A stretch of 55,866 bases of DNA from Bacteroidetes bacterium CG2_30_33_31 (GTDB lineage Bacteria > Bacteroidota > Bacteroidia > Bacteroidales > UBA1556), in the NCBI GenBank assembly GCA_001872625.1, contig MNXP01000017.1, positions 1 to 55,866 on the forward strand, written 5' to 3'. A program made the translations under genes and the position numbers. Below are positions 7,755 to 15,699 of this stretch, piece by piece (the first letter of the stretch is position 1; each line of letters opens with the position of its first letter). Under the pieces are notes generated by a model. It did not search any database, was not told the DNA's origin, and was given only the letters and a program-made list of their open reading frames with translations.

Positions 7755-9830
7755 CTACTGAGCTTGTGGAAGTTTGATATAAAAAGTTGTTCCTACATTT
7801 TTTCTGCTATCAACAGAAATTTCACCATTGTTGAGTCTAACAAATTCATAAACAAGTTTTAACCCCAGACCTGTGCCGCTTTCATTATTAGTTCCGTAGC
7901 TCGAAACAAATTTTTCATTATCTAATATTTCTTCAAGTTGATTTTCAGTCATTCCAATGCCATTATCGCTGATAATCAATTCTATGTCGTTACCATTTTT
8001 ATAAAGAGCTATAGAAATTTCTCCACCTTTATTTGTAAATTTTATTGCATTATTTATCAAATTTCTAACAATGGTTTTTGTCATATTTTCATCAGCAAAA
8101 ACCATTATACTTCCATCGTATTTAAACTTCAAATTTATTGATTTGTTTTTAGTAGATTCTGCAAAGAGATTTATAGAGTCATTAATTGATTTTGAAATAT
8201 CAAAATTTAATGGTTCAAATTGAATATTTCCTCCTTTTAATCTTGACCATGTGAGAAGGTTTAGCATTAAAGAATAGGTATCATTCAGTGATTTATTGCA
8301 CATATTCAGATACTTATCGGAGTCAGTTTTATTCATATCTGATTTTAACACCAAATCGAGCATATTAATTACACTACCTAAAGGCCCTTTTAAATCGTGA
8401 GCGATAATAGAATATGTGCGGTTTAAATGATGTTGGGCAATGCGCAAATCTTGATTTAATATTTTAAGTCTTGCAAGATTTTTGCGACTTCGGGCTCTAC
8501 CAACATAAGCAATAACTAGAATAAATGAAGTTAAAACAATAATAACTATGAGTGAAATATTTAAAATTCTCTGTTTATACCTTTTGTTGGCAAAATCAGA
8601 TTGCTCTATCTTGCGTTCTTTTATCTCACTTTCCAGTTGGAAACGAGATTCATTATTGTCAATTTTTTGGTTTAATATTTTAACTAATTCATTGTAGAAG
8701 TAAGGAGTTTGGGATTTCTTCCCTGCCTTTTCCATAGCAGAAATTGTGTTAATAATTGACCGCTCAGCCATGGCAAGATTTTTTGATTTCAGAGCGTTTT
8801 CAGAGGAAATAATAAAATAGTATAAGGCCGAGTCCAGATTTTTTGTTTTCAAATAGCTTAATCCAATTACGTTAGAAGCCATTGCAATTAATTCTGATAC
8901 ATCATTTTTTTTAGCAATTTTATATGCTTTTATATTTATATCTATACCTTCTTTATTTCTGCCAGTTTCTGTCAAAAAATTTCCATAGGCCATCAAAGAA
9001 AAAACCAAGTTAGTTGATTCCCCTACTTTTTTGTCGTTTTGCACACATTTTAGATAGTAATATTCAGCGCTATCAAGATTATTTGTGTTAAAATAAAGTT
9101 CTGCTATCATTAAATATAGCATAGAATAATTAGCAATTTGATTATCTTTTATTCTTTCGTTAAGCGATAGTCTGTAATATTTTAATGCCAATTGGGACGA
9201 TTTTTTCGTTTTGGCAATCATTCCAAAGTTTTGGTAGCATACTGAGTTTCCAGAGTGTAAAGTTAACCCTGTGGTATGTTTGGAGAAAACTTCTTGTGCT
9301 ATAACATAATAATTTTTTGCTTTATCTAAAAGATTTCCATAAAAATATACATTACCAATATCAACTAAAGCCCAGCCATAAGCCCCCCAATCTTTATCTT
9401 TTTTAAATTTTTCCGCATCTTCAACGTAAATCTTAAGAGCTTTTTCCGTTTGCCCATTCTTTTCATAGAGTTTGCCCAGATCGTGATTGATTATAGATTC
9501 TTCTGCTTTATAACCATATTTATTGCAGTCGTTAATGCATTCATCAAAAATTTTTACTGCTTTTGTAAAATCTTTCTCTGATATTTCACGTGCTAAGTTA
9601 GATTTGGCAATAAGGTATGCTTTAGTTTTTTTCTGTTTAGGATTACATTTCACAAGCATTACTTCAAAGTCTGCAAGCTTTTTAAAAAAAACGCTGTCTT
9701 TGCCGTTGAAGTCGCGAATTTTAATTAGCTCATCTAACTCTTTATTAATATATGCGTCATTTACTTGGGGATAGCCCGAAAGAGGCACAAGTGATAAAAG
9801 AAATAAAATAATTAATTGTAACAGTTTCAT
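7755..9830 (-). CDS. TPR-containing sensor histidine kinase
   Basis: A 691-residue membrane histidine kinase. A signal peptide (residues 1-21) leads into an extracytoplasmic helical region (about 25-385) with tetratricopeptide-type pairs such as 'ALKIYVEDAEKFKKDKDWGA'. One transmembrane segment follows (about 405-430), then a short coiled coil. The HisKA domain has phospho-acceptor His478 in 'IIAHDLKGPLG'. The HATPase_c domain has an N box 'NLINNAIKFTNKGG', a G1 box 'DNGIGM' and a G2 box 'GTGLGL' near residues 587-657. No receiver domain or adjacent response regulator is present, so the partner is encoded elsewhere. The TPR region probably senses a protein or peptide signal; this is inference from architecture. 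Confidence 0.93.
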   Translation of the reverse strand: MKLLQLIILFLLSLVPLSGYPQVNDAYINKELDELIKIRDFNGKDSVFFKKLADFEVMLVKCNPKQKKTKAYLIAKSNLAREISEKDFTKAVKIFDECINDCNKYGYKAEESIINHDLGKLYEKNGQTEKALKIYVEDAEKFKKDKDWGAYGWALVDIGNVYFYGNLLDKAKNYYVIAQEVFSKHTTGLTLHSGNSVCYQNFGMIAKTKKSSQLALKYYRLSLNERIKDNQIANYSMLYLMIAELYFNTNNLDSAEYYYLKCVQNDKKVGESTNLVFSLMAYGNFLTETGRNKEGIDINIKAYKIAKKNDVSELIAMASNVIGLSYLKTKNLDSALYYFIISSENALKSKNLAMAERSIINTISAMEKAGKKSQTPYFYNELVKILNQKIDNNESRFQLESEIKERKIEQSDFANKRYKQRILNISLIVIIVLTSFILVIAYVGRARSRKNLARLKILNQDLRIAQHHLNRTYSIIAHDLKGPLGSVINMLDLVLKSDMNKTDSDKYLNMCNKSLNDTYSLMLNLLTWSRLKGGNIQFEPLNFDISKSINDSINLFAESTKNKSINLKFKYDGSIMVFADENMTKTIVRNLINNAIKFTNKGGEISIALYKNGNDIELIISDNGIGMTENQLEEILDNEKFVSSYGTNNESGTGLGLKLVYEFVRLNNGEISVDSRKNVGTTFYIKLPQAQ

Positions 9831-9852
9831 ATTTAATGAATCTTATTAGCAG

Positions 9853-9860
9853 CAAATATA
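9853..9860 (-). promoter_or_regulatory. candidate -7 box for the TPR histidine kinase gene
   Basis: The minus strand reads TATATTTG, matching TAnnTTTG, 22 nt upstream of the ATG at 9830. No matching upstream TTG was found. Confidence 0.35.
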
Positions 9861-9932
9861 AATAATTAATTTAATAAGTATTTAAATATGTAAATATTTT
9901 ATTTAAAGAGTACAATTATTTCTCTACTAAAT

Positions 9933-11225
9933 TTAGATTTTTAAACCTTCCTTGTATCTTTCTAATGCTCTTTTTCTTGCAAAATCGTGCTCTACCATAG
10001 GCAAAGGATATTCATGAGAGTTCAATTCTGGGATCCATTTATTTATATAAATTAATTGTTTGTCAAATTTTTTAAGTTGTTCTGAAGGGTTAAATATTCT
10101 GAAATATGGTGCTGAATCGCAACCTGTTCCTGCGGCCCATTGCCAATTGCCATTATTAGAGGAAAGTTCAAAGTCTAATAATTTCTTGGCGAAATATGTT
10201 TCCCCCCAACGCCAATCTATCAGCAAATGTTTACATAAAAATCCAGCGGTTATCATTCTCACTCGATTATGCATATATCCAGTGGCATTAAGTTCTCTCA
10301 TACCTGCGTCAACTATCGGATAACCAGTGGCTCCAATGCACCATTTATCAAATTCTTCTTTATTATTTCTCCACAAAATATTGTCATATTTCGATTTAAA
10401 ATTTTTATTTATCACCTTAGGGAAGTGAAACAATATTTGCATAAAAAATTCCCGCCAAATCAGCTCATTTAAAAAAGGTTCATTGTGTTTTACCTTATTC
10501 ACTATTCTGCGAATGCTTATAGTTCCAAATCTTAGGTGTGGACTCAAATTGCTCGTGCCATCCACACTTGGAATATTTCTATAAAGCTCGTAATCATTCA
10601 GTTTATCAATGTTATAAGGTTTAATTTGGATATCAGAATATTTAAATGAAAGAGAATTTAAGCTTGGTAAATCTTTACGAAATTTGAAGAAGTTAGATTT
10701 TTTAGCATTAGAATAATCTTTTAAGTCGGCATTTATAAACTCCGATAACCAACAATTTTTATAAGGAGTGAAAACTGTGTATGGCTCATTATTGCTTTTT
10801 AAGACCTCATTTTCTTCAAAAATAACCTGGTCTTTGTACAGATTAAGAGGAATATTATTTTGGGAAAGAAGTTCACCGATTTCCTTATCACGCTGAATAG
10901 CATAAGGTTCGTAATCTTTATTGGCAAAAACTGAAGCAATTTCAAATTCATTAATAAGTTGCTTCCAAACTTCGATTGGCTTTCCCTTCAAACAATACAA
11001 AGCTGAATTATAATCGGCCAAAGTTGAATGAATTGCTTTAAGATTGTTGTAGATAAATGATATTCTACCGTCATTAGCATCCAATTCTAAAATAATATTG
11101 TTATCGAATATAAAAATTGGAAGCACTGGAAAACCTGACTGTTGAGCAAAAAACAGAGCTTTATTATCCTCCAAACGCAAATCACGTCGAAACCAAATTA
11201 TTGATACTTTATCTGTTTTTTGCAT
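9933..11225 (-). CDS. phrB: deoxyribodipyrimidine photo-lyase (cryptochrome/photolyase family)
   Basis: A 430-residue flavoprotein for light-driven repair of pyrimidine dimers. The N-terminal alpha/beta antenna domain opens with 'IIWFRRDLRLEDN' (about residues 9-21). The C-terminal FAD-binding half shows 'LSPHLRFGTISIRRI', the substrate-site 'LIWREFFMQ' and the hallmark 'NNGNWQWAAGTGCDSAPYF', with 'FRIFNP' after it. The length is slightly short of the 450-480 usual for class I enzymes, but no core motif is missing. The conserved Asn/Trp-rich motif favours a cyclobutane-dimer photolyase over a cryptochrome or (6-4) enzyme, though sequence reading alone cannot settle this. No obvious operon partner is present: the kinase gene lies about 100 nt downstream. 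Confidence 0.93.
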   Translation of the reverse strand: MQKTDKVSIIWFRRDLRLEDNKALFFAQQSGFPVLPIFIFDNNIILELDANDGRISFIYNNLKAIHSTLADYNSALYCLKGKPIEVWKQLINEFEIASVFANKDYEPYAIQRDKEIGELLSQNNIPLNLYKDQVIFEENEVLKSNNEPYTVFTPYKNCWLSEFINADLKDYSNAKKSNFFKFRKDLPSLNSLSFKYSDIQIKPYNIDKLNDYELYRNIPSVDGTSNLSPHLRFGTISIRRIVNKVKHNEPFLNELIWREFFMQILFHFPKVINKNFKSKYDNILWRNNKEEFDKWCIGATGYPIVDAGMRELNATGYMHNRVRMITAGFLCKHLLIDWRWGETYFAKKLLDFELSSNNGNWQWAAGTGCDSAPYFRIFNPSEQLKKFDKQLIYINKWIPELNSHEYPLPMVEHDFARKRALERYKEGLKI

Positions 11226-11356
11226 GCCTGTAGAATTAGTTTTTAAGGAATTACATATATAGCTTTAAATATACAAAAGAAAGGAAAATTTAGATAAATA
11301 AAAATTAATTAGTTTTGAGAATATTTTTTGATTAGCAATTGATGCAAGAATTTTTT

Positions 11357-11364
11357 TACTTTTG
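11357..11364 (+). promoter_or_regulatory. candidate -7 box for the molybdenum-cofactor operon
   Basis: TACTTTTG matches TAnnTTTG, with TTG at 11339-11341 (15-nt spacer, slightly short). It places the transcription start about 10 nt ahead of the structured leader at 11381. Confidence 0.4.
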
Positions 11365-11374
11365 CCCTAATAAT

Positions 11375-11504
11375 TTTTTAGGTGCTCATGCACTATTCTC
11401 CGAGCTCTTTTACCTTCCCTTTATGGTGGTAAAAAAGTCTGGGATAAGTTGGAAACGACTTATCCTCCCGCGCCAGCAAATTCTGGCAAATTGGAAAGGA
11501 GGTG
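11375..11504 (+). promoter_or_regulatory. structured leader resembling a Moco riboswitch
   Basis: The leader of the molybdenum-cofactor operon can fold into several hairpins: GTGC/GCAC (11382-11393), TTTTACC/GGTAAAA (11408-11434), a ten-pair stem with a GAAA tetraloop (11442-11465) and GCCAG/CTGGC (11472-11487). CCTCC (11464-11468) can pair with GGAGG (11498-11502). The order of a GAAA-capped stem, then CCTCCCG, a small hairpin and TTGGAAAGGAGGTGA resembles what I recall of the Moco RNA motif upstream of E. coli moaA. Its position before moeA/moaA/moaC supports this. In this genome GGAGG is more likely part of the RNA fold than a ribosome site, since the first good ATG is 78 nt further on. 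A covariance-model search was not possible here. Confidence 0.65.
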
Positions 11505-11579
11505 ATTAATAAAAGCTTAGAGTTTATTCTCTGGCTGTTTTATCCGTCTCCTATTTTGTATAATTTAATATTAAAAAAT

Positions 11580-12308
11580 ATGGCGGATTTTATGTTTTTT
11601 GGCGGTATTTTTATTCTTGCTTTTCTCTATTCTTCTGTAGGCCACGGTGGTGCAAGCGGTTATCTGGCTTTGATGGCTGTGTTTAGCTTTTCTCCCGAAT
11701 TTATGCGACCCACTGCCCTAATAATGAATATTTTCGTTTCCTCAATAGCTTTATTATCATATTATCGTGGTGGACACTTCCGTTTCAAACTCTTGCTACC
11801 TTTCATCATAAGTTCCGTGCCTTTTGCTTTTCTTGGAGGCACAATAAATGTTCACCCGAAAGTTTATAAAATCATTCTGGGAATTTTCTTAATAATCTCA
11901 ATTTTAAGAATGTTGTTCCGTCCAAAAAATGAAAATGTCGAAAATAAAAATGTAAATTTTACTTTGGCACTATTTATTGGAATTTTACTCGGATTCTTTA
12001 GCGGTCTTATTGGTATCGGCGGAGGCATTATTTTGAGCCCAATAATAATACTTCTGAAATGGGGCAATATGAAACAAACCGCAGCAGTTTCAGCGGCTTT
12101 TATTTTGCTAAATTCTATTGCAGGTATAATTGGCCAGCTAACAGATGGTATTCATCTCGCTCCTGAAACTGCTGCTATGCTTGCATTTGCAGTTGGTGGT
12201 GGCTTTTTTGGTTCTTGGCTTGGAAGCCATAAATTAACAAATCTCGCTCTCAAATATACATTGGCTTTGGTGCTTTCTTTCGCAAGTTTTAAACTTTTAT
12301 TTTTTTAA
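11580..12308 (+). CDS. TSUP (TauE/SafE) family membrane permease
   Basis: A 242-residue integral membrane protein with about seven or eight hydrophobic segments. The two internally repeated TSUP motifs are visible: 'SSVGHGGASGYLALM' near residue 18 and 'GLIGIGGGIILSPIIILL' near residue 143. Family members move sulfite, sulfoacetate or related small anions across the inner membrane. I start at ATG 11580: the longer frame opening at GTG 11502 overlaps the GGAGG of the leader and adds an unlikely N-terminus. It is the first gene behind the riboswitch-like leader and 7 nt before moeA. An anion role tied to molybdoenzymes (sulfite export or oxyanion handling) is therefore plausible, but inferred. 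Confidence 0.88.
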   Translation: MADFMFFGGIFILAFLYSSVGHGGASGYLALMAVFSFSPEFMRPTALIMNIFVSSIALLSYYRGGHFRFKLLLPFIISSVPFAFLGGTINVHPKVYKIILGIFLIISILRMLFRPKNENVENKNVNFTLALFIGILLGFFSGLIGIGGGIILSPIIILLKWGNMKQTAAVSAAFILLNSIAGIIGQLTDGIHLAPETAAMLAFAVGGGFFGSWLGSHKLTNLALKYTLALVLSFASFKLLFF

Positions 12309-12315
12309 CTTTTAT

Positions 12316-13491
12316 ATGAGTACTTATTCTGAAATACAACAAAAAATTCTCAATTTAAAACCAGATTTCATAACAGAAACCGTTAGTCTGAACAATAGTT
12401 TTAATAGAATTTTGCAGCAAGATATCTTGGCGGATATGGACATGCCACCTTATGATAAATCCTCGATGGATGGATATGCATGCCGTCTTCAAGATATAGA
12501 AAATGAGCTTGAGATGCTTGAAATAATTCAGGCAGGAAAACTTTCCACATATAAAATTGGTAAAAATCAGTGTTCCAAAATTATGACTGGAGCTGCTGTT
12601 CCAGAAAATGCCGATTGTGTTTTTAAGATAGAAGAATCGACAACTTTAAGTAGTGGAAAAATCCGCTGTTTAAATTTGAATACCAAGAAAAATATTTGCT
12701 ATAAAGCCGAAGATTATGCATTAAATCAGATACTTATTAAAAAAGGTAGTATTATTCAAAGTCCGCAAATAGCAGTTTTGGCTGGCGCTGGATATTCAAA
12801 TGTGGAAGTGAGCCTCCCACCAAAAATCGCCCTCATAAGCACAGGAAGCGAATTAGTAGAGCCACACATAAAACCTCCCAAAGGAATGATTAGGAACAGC
12901 AACTCAAGCCAGATTAATTCGCAGCTTCAAAGGATGAATTTATCTGCCAAATATGTGGGCTTGTTTGGCGACGATTTCAACAAGCTTAGCTCTATTTTTC
13001 AGCAAGTTTCAGAAAATTATGATTATATAATTTTCACTGGAGGCGCTTCCAATGGCGATTTCGACTTTATTCCCAAAATATTAGAATCTCATGATTTTGA
13101 AATATTTTGGCAAACCACAGGAATAAAACCAGGAAATCCAATGACTTTTGCTAAAAAAGGCAATAAATATTGCTTCGGACTTTCTGGCAATCCTGTATCT
13201 TCCATGGTGCAATTTGAATTTCTCGTGAAGCCTATTATTTATAAACTTTTGGGAGCTTCGTATAATGCTTTCCGTGTAAAAGCAACTTTGGAACCCCATT
13301 ATAAACGCAGTATTAACGGACGTTTTGGAGTAGAACCTGTGATTATTAATTCCAAAGGTTTGGTAGAAATCATTCCCTTTCATGGCTCCGCAAATATTAA
13401 TGCTCTTATCTATGCAAATGCTTTTATGGAGGTGCCTGAAGATATTTCAGAATTTAAAAATGGAGACCAAGTGTATGTTAGACCAATTTAA
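12316..13491 (+). CDS. moeA: molybdopterin molybdenumtransferase MoeA
   Basis: A 391-residue enzyme that inserts molybdate into adenylated molybdopterin, the last common step of Moco synthesis. Visible family marks are 'MPPYDKSSMDGYA' (about residues 41-53), 'MTGAAVPENADCV' (about 91-103), 'LISTGSELVEP', the molybdate-site region 'FTGGASNGDFDFIP', and 'GLSGNPVSSMVQFE', which corresponds to the conserved GNPVS loop. A short C-terminal domain IV follows. Length is normal (about 400). It overlaps moaA by 17 nt and follows the TSUP gene by 7 nt, so translation is probably coupled within one operon. Confidence 0.95.
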   Translation: MSTYSEIQQKILNLKPDFITETVSLNNSFNRILQQDILADMDMPPYDKSSMDGYACRLQDIENELEMLEIIQAGKLSTYKIGKNQCSKIMTGAAVPENADCVFKIEESTTLSSGKIRCLNLNTKKNICYKAEDYALNQILIKKGSIIQSPQIAVLAGAGYSNVEVSLPPKIALISTGSELVEPHIKPPKGMIRNSNSSQINSQLQRMNLSAKYVGLFGDDFNKLSSIFQQVSENYDYIIFTGGASNGDFDFIPKILESHDFEIFWQTTGIKPGNPMTFAKKGNKYCFGLSGNPVSSMVQFEFLVKPIIYKLLGASYNAFRVKATLEPHYKRSINGRFGVEPVIINSKGLVEIIPFHGSANINALIYANAFMEVPEDISEFKNGDQVYVRPI

Positions 13492-14275
13492 TAGAAAGCT
13501 GAGTTATCTGAGGATTTCAGTTACCGACCGCTGTAACTTTCGCTGTATTTATTGCATGCCTGCCGAAGGAGTTGAATTGAAAAGCCATGATGATATCCTT
13601 TCATACCTTGAAATAGCAGAAGTAGTGAAGGTTGGAGTGAGATTGGGTATCACAAAAATAAGACTTACAGGAGGAGAGCCTCTGGTGAGAAAAGATATTG
13701 TTCAGCTCGTAAAAATGATTTCTCAGATTAATGGAATAGAAGAAATTGGGATGACTACCAACGGAGTTTTTCTGTCAAAATACGCCAAAGAACTTAAATC
13801 TGCTGGACTTAATCGCGTCAATATAAGCCTTGATACTGTTGACCCTGTGAAATTTAGAAAAATTTCGAGAGTTGGAAATCTTCAGGATGTGCTCCAAGGA
13901 ATTGATGCTGCTATAGAGGCCGAATTGCTTCCCGTAAAAATTAATTTTGTGCGAATAAAGGACCAAAATTTAGAAGATGAAATTGCCGTGGCAAACTTCT
14001 GCAAGCAGAAAGGACTTCAACTTAGATTTATTCGCCAGATGAATCTGAAAACTGGCGAATTTTTTCCAGTAGAAGGTGGCGATGGTGGAATTTGCAATAT
14101 CTGCAATCGTTTACGACTTACCGCAGATGGATATATTGTGCCTTGTCTTCACTCAGGTGAAAGATTTAGCATAAAAGAATTGGGTATTGAGCAAGCATTT
14201 ATCATGGCGGCTAAGCTCAAACCTGCTAAAGGGACTGGAACAGAAACACATGTTTTTTCAAATATTGGAGGATAA
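13475..14275 (+). CDS. moaA: GTP 3',8-cyclase MoaA (compact form)
   Basis: A 266-residue radical-SAM enzyme for the first step of molybdopterin synthesis, converting GTP to 3',8-cyclo-GTP. The N-terminal cluster motif is Cys20, Cys24 and Cys27 in 'DRCNFRCIYC'; 'LTGGEPLVRKD' (SAM binding) follows. The C-terminal cluster motif is Cys207, Cys210 and Cys224 in 'CNICNRLRLTADGYIVPC', with the usual 2 and 13 residue spacing. The protein ends in the catalytically required 'GG'. It is about 60 residues shorter than usual MoaA. The loss falls between 'LRFIRQMN' and the second cluster. The start at ATG 13475 is fixed by homology and overlaps moeA by 17 nt. All catalytic elements remain, so I expect it to be active. 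Confidence 0.92.
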   Translation: MLDQFNRKLSYLRISVTDRCNFRCIYCMPAEGVELKSHDDILSYLEIAEVVKVGVRLGITKIRLTGGEPLVRKDIVQLVKMISQINGIEEIGMTTNGVFLSKYAKELKSAGLNRVNISLDTVDPVKFRKISRVGNLQDVLQGIDAAIEAELLPVKINFVRIKDQNLEDEIAVANFCKQKGLQLRFIRQMNLKTGEFFPVEGGDGGICNICNRLRLTADGYIVPCLHSGERFSIKELGIEQAFIMAAKLKPAKGTGTETHVFSNIGG

Positions 14276-14279
14276 AATT

Positions 14280-14726
14280 ATGAATGAATTATCACATTTA
14301 AATCAAGACGGAAAAGCCAATATGGTGGATGTTGGAGACAAACCCGAACAAATTAGAACTGCCAAAGCAACGGGATTTATTGCTCTACAAGCCGAAACAA
14401 TTAGGCTTATAAATGAAAATCTGATAAAAAAAGGCGATGTTCTAACTGTCGCTGAGATTGCTGGTATTCAGGCAGCTAAAGAAACTTCGCGCTTGATTCC
14501 ACTTTGCCACAATCTTATGATTACTAAAGTTGAAGTGAAAGCAACAGTAGAAAAAAATGGCGTTCGTATAAATTCCATGGCAAAATGTGTAGGGAAAACT
14601 GGTGTTGAAATGGAAGCTCTCACTGCCGTAAGCATTGCTCTATTAACAATTTATGATATGTGTAAAGCTGTAGATAAGACTATGATTTTGGGAGAAATAT
14701 TTTTGGTAAGCAAAGAAAAAATTTAA
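14280..14726 (+). CDS. moaC: cyclic pyranopterin monophosphate synthase MoaC
   Basis: A 148-residue MoaC, which with MoaA completes the conversion of GTP to cyclic pyranopterin monophosphate. Conserved features are 'ANMVDVGDKPEQIRTAKA' near the N-terminus, 'TSRLIPLCHNLMITKV' (about residues 74-89) and 'GKTGVEMEALTAVS' (about 105-118). Length is close to the family's usual 150-160. I choose the ATG at 14280, 4 nt after the moaA stop; an upstream in-frame ATG within moaA adds an unrelated N-terminus. It lies between moaA and the MOSC-MogA gene in one tight operon. Confidence 0.95.
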   Translation: MNELSHLNQDGKANMVDVGDKPEQIRTAKATGFIALQAETIRLINENLIKKGDVLTVAEIAGIQAAKETSRLIPLCHNLMITKVEVKATVEKNGVRINSMAKCVGKTGVEMEALTAVSIALLTIYDMCKAVDKTMILGEIFLVSKEKI

Positions 14727-14729
14727 ACT

Positions 14730-15659
14730 ATGAAAACCTTAGAAATATTGTCGGTAAACATTTCCGAAAAAAAAGGTGTGATAAAAAAACCTGTGGAAAA
14801 AATATGCCTTTGTGAAACAGGCATTATTGGCGATGCTCATGCTGGCAATTGGCATCGCCAAGTAAGCTTATTGGCTCAGGAAAGTATCGATAAGGCAGAA
14901 GAAAAGACTGGAAGAAAATTCCCTCCTGGAACATTTGCCGAAAACCTTACTACCAGAGGTGTGGAGGTACATAAAACCGCCATGTTCGACCGATTTGAAA
15001 ATGAAGATGTGGAACTGGAAGTTACGCAAATAGGCAAAAAATGTCATTCCACTTGCGCCATCGGAAAGCAAATCGGCAACTGCATCATGCCTTTGGAAGG
15101 AATATTCTGCCGCGTTATTCGTGGAGGCAATATTATAGCAGGAAGCGTATTCGAATATAAGCCAAGATACATAAAAACTAAAGTTATAACTTTGAGCGAC
15201 AGAGCTTTTAGAGGAGTTTATGAAGATTTGAGCGGACCAAAAATTACAGAATCTCTTACCAAACATTTCGACTCTATAAATCGCCATTATAAAATTGAAA
15301 ACCTTATAATACCTGATGAAAAAGAGCAACTCGAGCTGGAAATTCATAAAGCTCTTGTGGAAAATACCGACATAATTATCACTACTGGTGGCACTGGTAT
15401 TGGTGCACGAGATATTACTCCCGATGTGATAAAACCTATGCTCGAAAAGGAAATTACTGGCATCATGGAGCTCGTGAGAGTAAAGTATGGCATGGTAAAT
15501 CCCAATGCAGTTATCAGTCGCTCAGTTGCTGGTACCATAGGCAACAGCTTGATTTATTGCCTACCAGGTAGCCTAAAAGCCACCGAAGAATATCTTGCAG
15601 AGATTTTGCCAACAATTGAGCATTCTCTCCGTATGATTTATGGTATCGACAGTCATTAA
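14730..15659 (+). CDS. MOSC domain-MogA fusion protein (molybdopterin adenylyltransferase)
   Basis: A 309-residue two-domain protein. Residues about 1-150 are a MOSC domain with the conserved cysteine region 'IGKKCHSTCAIGKQ'; MOSC domains bind sulfur carriers or Moco. Residues about 153-309 are a MogA/MoaB domain, 'VITLSDRAFRGVYEDLSGP', 'TTGGTGIGARDITPD' and 'YCLPGSLKATEEYL', which adenylates molybdopterin before MoeA inserts molybdenum. It starts 3 nt after moaC and ends the operon. The two halves are in one uninterrupted frame, so the fusion is not an assembly artefact. No moaD, moaE, moeB or mobA is in this window; these must be elsewhere if the pathway is complete. Confidence 0.92.
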   Translation: MKTLEILSVNISEKKGVIKKPVEKICLCETGIIGDAHAGNWHRQVSLLAQESIDKAEEKTGRKFPPGTFAENLTTRGVEVHKTAMFDRFENEDVELEVTQIGKKCHSTCAIGKQIGNCIMPLEGIFCRVIRGGNIIAGSVFEYKPRYIKTKVITLSDRAFRGVYEDLSGPKITESLTKHFDSINRHYKIENLIIPDEKEQLELEIHKALVENTDIIITTGGTGIGARDITPDVIKPMLEKEITGIMELVRVKYGMVNPNAVISRSVAGTIGNSLIYCLPGSLKATEEYLAEILPTIEHSLRMIYGIDSH

Positions 15660-15699
15660 AAAAATTTGCAAGTCAAAATTATTAAGCTCAAATTACAAC

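Noticed and set aside
11498-11504. GGAGG followed by GTG as Shine-Dalgarno and start of the TSUP gene
   Set aside because: The GTG at 11502-11504 overlaps the GGAGG itself, the added N-terminus is unlike the family, and the rest of the genome shows no reliance on Shine-Dalgarno sites. It is better explained as part of the RNA fold.
14868-15347. 159-codon open frame on the minus strand inside the MOSC-MogA gene
   Set aside because: It lies wholly antisense to a clearly coding gene, its product has no recognisable domain, and its composition mirrors the opposite frame.
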